A model generated the notes under the pieces. That model was not told where the DNA came from, ran no database searches, and worked only from the letters and a program-made list of their open reading frames with translations. A stretch of 5,982 bases of DNA from Campylobacteraceae bacterium. GTDB taxonomy: Bacteria; Campylobacterota; Campylobacteria; Campylobacterales; Campylobacteraceae. Each line of letters opens with the position of its first letter. The first letter of the stretch is position 1. Below are positions 1 to 4,667 of the stretch, piece by piece. Made by a program: the position numbers and the translations under genes. Location: positions 1 through 5,982 of the forward strand of contig JAAYLJ010000112.1 in the NCBI GenBank assembly GCA_012521935.1, read 5' to 3'.

Positions 1-149
1 ACATAACCAACTACACATTTTTGTGGCATTTTTACTGTTTTTACACTATCAACTTCAAGTCCAATAGCATTTAAAGTTTTACAAATTTCATCTGTGGATA
101 TATCGCTTAAGTCTATCCATTCATCTAACCAAGTACGAGTTACTATCAT
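1..149 (-). CDS. pheT: Phenylalanyl-tRNA synthetase beta subunit, N-terminal fragment (partial)
   Basis: This is the 5' end of pheT, which runs off the left edge of the window; 49 complete codons are visible. The protein begins MIVTRTWLDEWIDLSD and continues with EICKTLNAIGLEVDSV, the characteristic beginning of bacterial PheT (start of the B1 domain, before the tRNA-binding-like domain). The subunit pairs with PheS in an (alpha-beta)2 enzyme in the cytoplasm that charges tRNA-Phe; the beta chain supplies tRNA binding and editing of Tyr-tRNA-Phe, but those parts lie outside this window. The ATG (149-147) overlaps the pheS stop TGA (148-146) as ATGA. A GGAG Shine-Dalgarno sequence lies at 158-161 inside the end of pheS, 8 bases before the start. 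The two genes are therefore almost certainly co-transcribed and translationally coupled. Identity is secure although only the N terminus is seen. Confidence 0.93.
   Translation of the reverse strand, partial: MIVTRTWLDEWIDLSDISTDEICKTLNAIGLEVDSVKTVKMPQKCVVGY
146..149 (-). other. pheS/pheT ATGA stop-start overlap
   Basis: The minus strand reads ATGA here: ATG opens pheT and TGA closes pheS. With the GGAG at 158-161, this is a standard arrangement for coupled translation of two subunits needed in equal amounts. Confidence 0.9.
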
Positions 150-1138
150 TTAAATTGCTCCAATAATCTTAAATCTCCCTCAAACAGTGAACGCAAATCG
201 GGTATTTGATGAAGTAACATTGCAAATCTTTCAACTCCCAAACCAAAAGCATATCCGCTAACATCACTATAACCAACTGCTTTAAAAACATTTTGATCCA
301 CTACCCCACACCCTAAAACTTCTAGCCATCCAGTATGTGAACAGACTCTACATCCATCACCTTTACAAAAAATACAGCTAATATCAACCTCTGCGCTAGG
401 CTCAGTAAAGGGAAAGAAGCTTGGCCTAAATCTAACTTTAATATCCCCAAATATATATTTTAAAAAATCCTCAAGTATAAATTTTAAATTAGCAAATGAG
501 ACACTATTCCCAGGCTCAACTACTAAACCCTCAACTTGATGAAACATAGGAGTATGTGTTAAGTCAAAATCTCTACGAAAAACTGCCCCTGGACAGATCA
601 TTCTAATTGGTGGTTTTTGAGATAACATAGTTCTAACTTGAACTGGTGAGGTGTGAGTTCTAAGAAGCATTCCATCATCAAAATAAAAGGTGTCTTGCAT
701 ATCTCTAGCAGGATGGTATTTTGGTAAATTTAAAGCTTCAAAGTTATGAAAATCATCCTCAGCTAATGGCCCCTCTTCCACCGCAAATCCCATTCCTACA
801 AAATAGTCAATAATTTTATTCATGGTTTCATATACTGGATGAAGTGCCCCACTTGATGTTGAAGCATTAAATAAGGAGACATCAACACTCTCTTTTTGCA
901 TAGAAGAGTTTATAAACTCTAATTCTAGCTTCTCTTTTTTTTCATTTAAAAGATTAGTTAAGCTATCTTTAGCGCTATTTAAACTATTTGCTAACTCTTT
1001 TTTCTCTTCACCTTTTAGTGATTTTAATCTTGCAAATTCACCTGAGAAGAAACCTTTTTTTCCAAAAATTTTTAAACGAATTTTTTCCAACTCGTTTAAA
1101 TCTTTACAAGCTTCTATGGACTCTTCGTATGTTTTCAA
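146..1138 (-). CDS. pheS: Phenylalanyl-tRNA synthetase alpha subunit
   Basis: Complete 330-residue class II synthetase subunit, close to the E. coli length of about 327. It forms the phenylalanyl-adenylate and charges tRNA-Phe in the cytoplasm, together with PheT. Residues 1-85 are a charged, Lys/Glu-rich helical arm, expected to be the tRNA-contacting coiled coil. The catalytic core follows: HPVYETMNKIIDYF near 100-113 (motif 1 region), THTSPVQVRTML at 161-172, GAVFRRDFDLTHTPMFHQVEG at 184-204 (motif 2, FRRD arginines) and GYAFGLGVERFAML at 295-308 (motif 3). Ala297 corresponds by motif alignment to the alanine that sets the size of the amino-acid pocket in E. coli PheS. An insert at 255-266 carries four cysteines (C-x2-C-x4-C-x2-C). 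The start is TTG at 1138: an in-frame stop lies at 1160-1162, no ATG lies between it and Met80, and GAGGT at 1144-1148 is 5 bases upstream. pheT follows with a 4-base overlap. Confidence 0.97.
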   Translation of the reverse strand: MKTYEESIEACKDLNELEKIRLKIFGKKGFFSGEFARLKSLKGEEKKELANSLNSAKDSLTNLLNEKKEKLELEFINSSMQKESVDVSLFNASTSSGALHPVYETMNKIIDYFVGMGFAVEEGPLAEDDFHNFEALNLPKYHPARDMQDTFYFDDGMLLRTHTSPVQVRTMLSQKPPIRMICPGAVFRRDFDLTHTPMFHQVEGLVVEPGNSVSFANLKFILEDFLKYIFGDIKVRFRPSFFPFTEPSAEVDISCIFCKGDGCRVCSHTGWLEVLGCGVVDQNVFKAVGYSDVSGYAFGLGVERFAMLLHQIPDLRSLFEGDLRLLEQFK

Positions 1139-1143
1139 CAGAT

Positions 1144-1148
1144 ACCTC
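1144..1148 (-). promoter_or_regulatory. Shine-Dalgarno sequence fixing the pheS TTG start
   Basis: The minus strand reads GAGGT, then ATCTG, then the TTG start codon. This 5-base spacing supports TTG at 1138 as the initiation codon. The only alternatives in the open frame after the upstream stop (1160-1162) are CTG at 1141 and an ACG within the Shine-Dalgarno itself. Confidence 0.75.
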
Positions 1149-1168
1149 GTTTTTAATTTTTAAGAGTG

Positions 1169-1191
1169 ATTGTATAGAAATTTTAATTATA
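1169..1191 (-). promoter_or_regulatory. Candidate -10 region(s) of the pheST promoter
   Basis: On the minus strand an exact TATAAT lies at 1191-1186 and a second match, TATACAAT, at 1176-1169. Both are upstream of pheS in an AT-rich region. No good -35 hexamer is present at the usual spacing, which is normal for the main sigma factor of Campylobacter, where the -10 box and surrounding A/T tracts dominate. I cannot tell which box is used. TATAAT would give a leader of roughly 40 bases. Placement is inference from consensus matching only. Confidence 0.45.
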
Positions 1192-1267
1192 AACGCGTTA
1201 AAAACTACATTGAGTTAGCAAAAAGTTGAATTTAGAAAAATTTAAATCGCTACAAAGCAAAGATTAG

Positions 1268-1273
1268 TATACT
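1268..1273 (+). promoter_or_regulatory. Candidate -10 box for the HIT gene
   Basis: TATACT lies 27 bases before the HIT start codon, preceded by an A/T-rich run (1221-1250) and no clear -35 box. A start of transcription near 1280 would leave a leader of about 20 bases holding the AAGGAG ribosome site at 1290-1295. The match is good but short, so the call is tentative. Confidence 0.45.
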
Positions 1274-1289
1274 TTTAACAAAATCAAAC

Positions 1290-1295
1290 AAGGAG
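1290..1295 (+). promoter_or_regulatory. Shine-Dalgarno sequence of the HIT gene
   Basis: AAGGAG, 5 bases before the ATG at 1301. It is the strongest ribosome-binding site in the window and fixes the start. Confidence 0.85.
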
Positions 1296-1300
1296 TTATA

Positions 1301-1666
1301 ATGAGAGAAGTGACTATTTTTGAAAAGATTATTGCTGGAGAGCTTCCTTGCAATAAAGTTTTAGAAAATGATGATTTTCTAGCTTTTCACGATATTAACC
1401 CAAAAGCTCCAATCCATATTTTAATTATCCCTAAAGTTCATGTGAAAAATTTTCAAGAATTAAAGCCTGAAGTTATGAGTGGAATGACTGCTTTTATTCA
1501 AGAGATAGCATCAAAACTTGGATTAGATAAGAGTGGATATAGACTGATTACAAATAATGGGGAAAATGGTGGACAAGAGATTTTTCATCTTCATTTTCAT
1601 TTACTTGGCGGAGCAAAACTTGCTTGGGGCCACTTTGAAGATGCCGACCCCAAAGGAAGTTTCTAA
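1301..1666 (+). CDS. HIT-family (histidine triad, HinT-like) nucleotide-binding hydrolase
   Basis: Complete 121-residue cytosolic protein of the size of bacterial HinT (about 119 in E. coli). The N-terminal TIFEKIIAGELPCNKV (5-20) and FHDINPKAPIHILIIPK (29-45) are typical of the HINT branch; Asp31 is in the position that contacts the nucleotide ribose. The active site is HLHFHLLGG (96-104), giving the triad His96, His98 and His100. By homology the middle histidine is the nucleophile that forms the nucleotidyl intermediate. NNGENGGQEIFH (85-96) completes the phosphate-binding site. HinT proteins hydrolyse phosphoramidates such as AMP-lysine or AMP linked to amines, including aminoacyl-adenylates from aminoacyl-tRNA synthetases; this makes the divergent pheS an interesting neighbour, though no functional link is shown. 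The C terminus, HFEDADPKGSF, is short. The stop codon overlaps the argH stop on the opposite strand. The physiological substrate cannot be told from sequence. Confidence 0.93.
   Translation: MREVTIFEKIIAGELPCNKVLENDDFLAFHDINPKAPIHILIIPKVHVKNFQELKPEVMSGMTAFIQEIASKLGLDKSGYRLITNNGENGGQEIFHLHFHLLGGAKLAWGHFEDADPKGSF
1663..1666. other. Tail-to-tail overlap of HIT gene and argH stop codons
   Basis: The four bases CTAA contain the plus-strand stop TAA (1664-1666) of the HIT gene and the minus-strand stop TAG (1665-1663) of argH. Neither gene has its own 3' untranslated space, so each transcript must extend antisense into the other gene before ending. Confidence 0.95.
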
Positions 1667-3045
1667 TTTTCACTAAGCCAGTTTTTTACAAAATCTAACT
1701 GTTCTTTAGTTCTTTTGCTAGAAGTTCCACCTTGGGAATTTCTAGCATTCATACTTGAACTTAGGGTTAAAAGCTCACTCACTTCAGGCTTTATTCTTGA
1801 ATCTACCTCTTTTAACTCTTCATAGCTTAATTCGGACAAATCACAACCTTTTTTCTCAGCCACTAAAACTGCCCTTCCAGTTATATGGTGAGCTTGTCTA
1901 AAAGGTATGTTGCATTTTGAGACTAAATAATCAGCTAAATCAGTTGCACTTAAGTGTCCAATCTTGCATGCTTTTAACATTGCTTCTTCATTTATGGTTA
2001 AAGTTAAAAGAGATGCACTTAAGATTTTTAGTGAAATAACCGCAGTATCTACACTATCAAAAACACCCTCTTTGTCCTCTTGCATGTCTTTATTGTATGC
2101 TAGTGGTAAGCCTTTTAAAACTGTCAAAAGTCCAATTAAATTTCCATAAACTCTACCTGTTTTTCCTCTTAAAAGTTCTGGAATATCTGGGTTTTTCTTT
2201 TGGGGCATTATGGAGCTACCAGTTGAGTACTCATCACTGAAAGTAACAAATCCAAATTCAGCACTTGACCAAAGTATTAACTCTTCTGAAAGCCTTGAAA
2301 TGTGCATTAAAAGAGTAGATATGTTAAATAAAATCTCTAGTGCAAAATCTCTATCGCTTACCGTATCTAAGCAGTTTAAACTAACTTTTTCAAATCCAAG
2401 AAGTTGTGCAGTTTTTTGACGATCAATTGGATGAGGAGTTCCAGCTAGCGCTGCACAACCAAGAGGTAAAACACTATTTTCAATACTTGAGAATTCAAAT
2501 CTTTTAAAATCTCTTAAAAACATTGAAATATATGCCATTAAATGATAGGCAAAATTTATTGGCTGAGCATGTTGTAAATGCGTCATTCCTGGCATTAGAG
2601 TTGAAGTGTGTGGAAGCGCTAAAGTGTGCAAAGTTTTAATTAAATCTTTTATTAACTCCATTATTACTTTATTTGATTTTAAAACATAAAGTCTAAAATC
2701 AAGCGCAACTTGATCATTTCTACTTCTTGCAGTATGAAGCTTGCCACCTATCTCCCCAATTAATTCAATGAGTCTTTTCTCTATTGACATGTGGATATCT
2801 TCATCACCAATATCAAAAGTAAATTTACCCTCTTTTATCTCATCTTTTATCTGCTTTAACCCATCACATATTAAATCTGCCTCTTTTTGAGTCAAAATAC
2901 CTTGACTAGCTAGCATTGTTGCGTGAGCAATAGAGCCTTTTATATCCTCTTCATATAAAATCTTATCAAATGGTAAAGATGCGTTAAATATATCTAATAG
3001 TTTTGAAGAGTTTTTATCAAACCTTCCAGACCAAAGTTTTCCCAT
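1663..3045 (-). CDS. argH: Argininosuccinate lyase
   Basis: Complete 460-residue protein, the normal length for ArgH. It is a cytosolic homotetramer of the fumarase/aspartase superfamily and splits argininosuccinate into arginine and fumarate, the last step of arginine synthesis. The N terminus MGKLWSGRFDKNSSKLLDIF is typical. The three conserved regions of the family are present: HTARSRNDQVA at 104-114, MTHLQHAQP at 154-162 (His159 is the expected catalytic-site histidine), and the signature GSSIMPQKKNPD at 276-287, which carries the catalytic serine on a mobile loop. The C-terminal SSSMNARNSQGGTS (429-442) is also characteristic. The start ATG at 3045 is supported by AGAGGT at 3051-3056, 5 bases upstream. 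The gene follows pckA after only 15 bases, so it is probably the last gene of the oadB-pckA-argH transcript. No other arginine gene is in the window. Nothing appears broken. Confidence 0.97.
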   Translation of the reverse strand: MGKLWSGRFDKNSSKLLDIFNASLPFDKILYEEDIKGSIAHATMLASQGILTQKEADLICDGLKQIKDEIKEGKFTFDIGDEDIHMSIEKRLIELIGEIGGKLHTARSRNDQVALDFRLYVLKSNKVIMELIKDLIKTLHTLALPHTSTLMPGMTHLQHAQPINFAYHLMAYISMFLRDFKRFEFSSIENSVLPLGCAALAGTPHPIDRQKTAQLLGFEKVSLNCLDTVSDRDFALEILFNISTLLMHISRLSEELILWSSAEFGFVTFSDEYSTGSSIMPQKKNPDIPELLRGKTGRVYGNLIGLLTVLKGLPLAYNKDMQEDKEGVFDSVDTAVISLKILSASLLTLTINEEAMLKACKIGHLSATDLADYLVSKCNIPFRQAHHITGRAVLVAEKKGCDLSELSYEELKEVDSRIKPEVSELLTLSSSMNARNSQGGTSSKRTKEQLDFVKNWLSEN

Positions 3046-3060
3046 TATCTACCTCTATAT

Positions 3061-4650
3061 TTAATCAATTTTTGGTCCTGCCTCTCTAAAATCAAAATCA
3101 TTATTAGAATCAAGATATTTTTCAAAATTATCTATAAACATATGTGCAAGTTTTTTAGCACTTTTATCATATTTTTCTCTGTTTTCCCAAGTGTTTCTTG
3201 GATTTAAAAGCTTATCATCAACACCTTCTAGCTTTAGCGGAACTTTTAAATTAAATATTGGCAACTCTTCAAAAGAAGCACTATTGATGCTTCCATCTAA
3301 AATGGCATTAATACAGGCTCTTGTAGCCTTTATACTCATTCTATTACCAACTCCATAAGGACCACCGCTCCATCCAGTATTTACTAAAAATACATTAACT
3401 TTATGCTCATCAATTTTTTTGCCTAAAAGTTTTGCATAAACTGTTGGATGAAGTGGCAAAAAAGCCTCTCCAAAACATGCACTAAAAGTGGCAACTGGTT
3501 CAGTTATGCCTCTTTCAGTTCCTGCTACTTTAGCAGTATATCCACTTAAAAAGTAGTACATTGCTTGCTCTTTTGTAAGCTTTGCAACTGGTGGTAAAAT
3601 TCCAAATGCGTCAGCAGTTAGGAAGATGATATTTTTAGGATGTCCTGCTTGAAGGGTTGGTTCGTGATTTTCTATATGATAGATTGGGTATGAAACCCTT
3701 GTATTTTCTGTTTTAGAGCCATCAGTATAATCAATCACGCCTTTTTCATCAGCTACTACATTTTCTAAAAGTGCATCTTTTCTTATCGCTCCATAAATTT
3801 CTGGCTCACTATTTTTATCAAGGTTTATACATTTTGCGTAGCATCCACCCTCAAAATTAAAAATCCCATCCTCATCCCAACCATGCTCATCATCACCGAT
3901 TAGTTTTCTATTTGCATCAGTTGAAAGAGTTGTTTTTCCAGTTCCAGAGAGTCCGAAAAATAGCGCTACATCTCCATCTTTTCCAACATTAGCAGAGCAG
4001 TGCATAGGCAGCTTACCTTCTAAAGGAAGCCAATAATTCATCATTGAAAAAATCCCTTTTTTCATCTCTCCGCCATACCAAGTGCCGCCAATTATGGCAA
4101 TATTTTCTTCAATATTAAATAGAACAAAAACATCTGAATGAAGTCCATGTTTTTTAAACTCTTTATTTAAAAATTTACATCCATTATAAACAGTAAAATC
4201 TGGAGTAAACTCTTCAAGCTCTTCATCTTTTGGTCTAATGAACATATTTTTAACAAAATGAGCCTGCCACGCAACCTCTGTTACAAATCTTACTTTTTTC
4301 CTACTAGCTAAACTAGCACCACAATAAGCATCTTGAACATATATATTTTTATTTGAGAGTTGCTCTTTAACCTTACTAAAAAGCTCATCGAAAATCTCTT
4401 TACTAATAGGTTGATTTATCTCGCCCCAAGCTATATATTTATTTGAAGGAGACTCATTTACAAAATATTTATCCTTAGGACTTCTACCAGTAAAAATACC
4501 TGTATCAACCATAAAAGTTCCATTATCAGAACATCTGCCCTCTTCATTTGCCTTCTCGTGTTCAAGCAGTAAATCATAGTTTAAATTTCTATATATATTT
4601 TTTATATTTTCTAAGCCTAACTCTTTTTCAAACTTGTGCACAGCTTCCAT
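3061..4650 (-). CDS. pckA: Phosphoenolpyruvate carboxykinase (ATP)
   Basis: Cytosolic enzyme interconverting oxaloacetate + ATP and phosphoenolpyruvate + ADP + CO2, the entry to gluconeogenesis. It has 529 residues from the start chosen here (E. coli about 540). Numbered from that start, the ATP-type family hallmarks are: TGRSPKDK at 54-61 (Arg56, oxaloacetate binding), GTWYGGEMKKG at 189-199 (Lys197/Lys198, metal and substrate), MHCSAN at 216-221 (His217, Mn2+), the P-loop GLSGTGKTT at 233-241, LIGDDEHGWD at 250-259 (Asp253/Asp254, second kinase motif) and NTRVSYPIYHI at 316-326 (Arg318). All key residues are present. Start choice: an ATG at 4665, 2 bases after the oadB stop, would add five residues (MGVID) but has no ribosome site before it. 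The ATG at 4650 has GGGAG at 4659-4663, 8 bases upstream. The gene sits between oadB and argH on one strand with short gaps. The oadB product also acts on oxaloacetate metabolism, so the pair likely balances this node. Confidence 0.95.
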   Translation of the reverse strand: MEAVHKFEKELGLENIKNIYRNLNYDLLLEHEKANEEGRCSDNGTFMVDTGIFTGRSPKDKYFVNESPSNKYIAWGEINQPISKEIFDELFSKVKEQLSNKNIYVQDAYCGASLASRKKVRFVTEVAWQAHFVKNMFIRPKDEELEEFTPDFTVYNGCKFLNKEFKKHGLHSDVFVLFNIEENIAIIGGTWYGGEMKKGIFSMMNYWLPLEGKLPMHCSANVGKDGDVALFFGLSGTGKTTLSTDANRKLIGDDEHGWDEDGIFNFEGGCYAKCINLDKNSEPEIYGAIRKDALLENVVADEKGVIDYTDGSKTENTRVSYPIYHIENHEPTLQAGHPKNIIFLTADAFGILPPVAKLTKEQAMYYFLSGYTAKVAGTERGITEPVATFSACFGEAFLPLHPTVYAKLLGKKIDEHKVNVFLVNTGWSGGPYGVGNRMSIKATRACINAILDGSINSASFEELPIFNLKVPLKLEGVDDKLLNPRNTWENREKYDKSAKKLAHMFIDNFEKYLDSNNDFDFREAGPKID

Positions 4651-4658
4651 ATCTATAA

Positions 4659-4663
4659 CTCCC
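4659..4663 (-). promoter_or_regulatory. Shine-Dalgarno sequence deciding the pckA start
   Basis: The minus strand reads GGGAG followed by TTATAGAT and then ATG (4650-4648). This site overlaps the G of the upstream ATG at 4665-4663, so it can only serve the downstream ATG. The bases before the upstream ATG (A/T only, TTTTTAAATAAAT) contain no ribosome site. Re-initiation at 4665 after oadB termination cannot be excluded. Confidence 0.65.
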
Positions 4664-4667
4664 ATAT

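Noticed and set aside
1192..1199. Perfect 8-base palindrome AACGCGTT next to the pheS TATAAT box, considered as an operator
   Set aside because: A palindrome of this length is expected about once per 256 positions by chance, so roughly twenty in this window. Its position is suggestive, but nothing else marks it as a binding site.
988..1218. Plus-strand open frame of 76 codons over the pheS 5' end and promoter region
   Set aside because: Overlaps the conserved pheS N-terminal arm and its promoter; Leu/Ile/Phe-rich translation of AT-rich DNA with no ribosome site.
1964..2419. Two short plus-strand open frames (1964-2149 and 2210-2419) inside argH
   Set aside because: Both are antisense to conserved argH sequence (including the GSSIMPQKKNPD region) and have no supporting signal.
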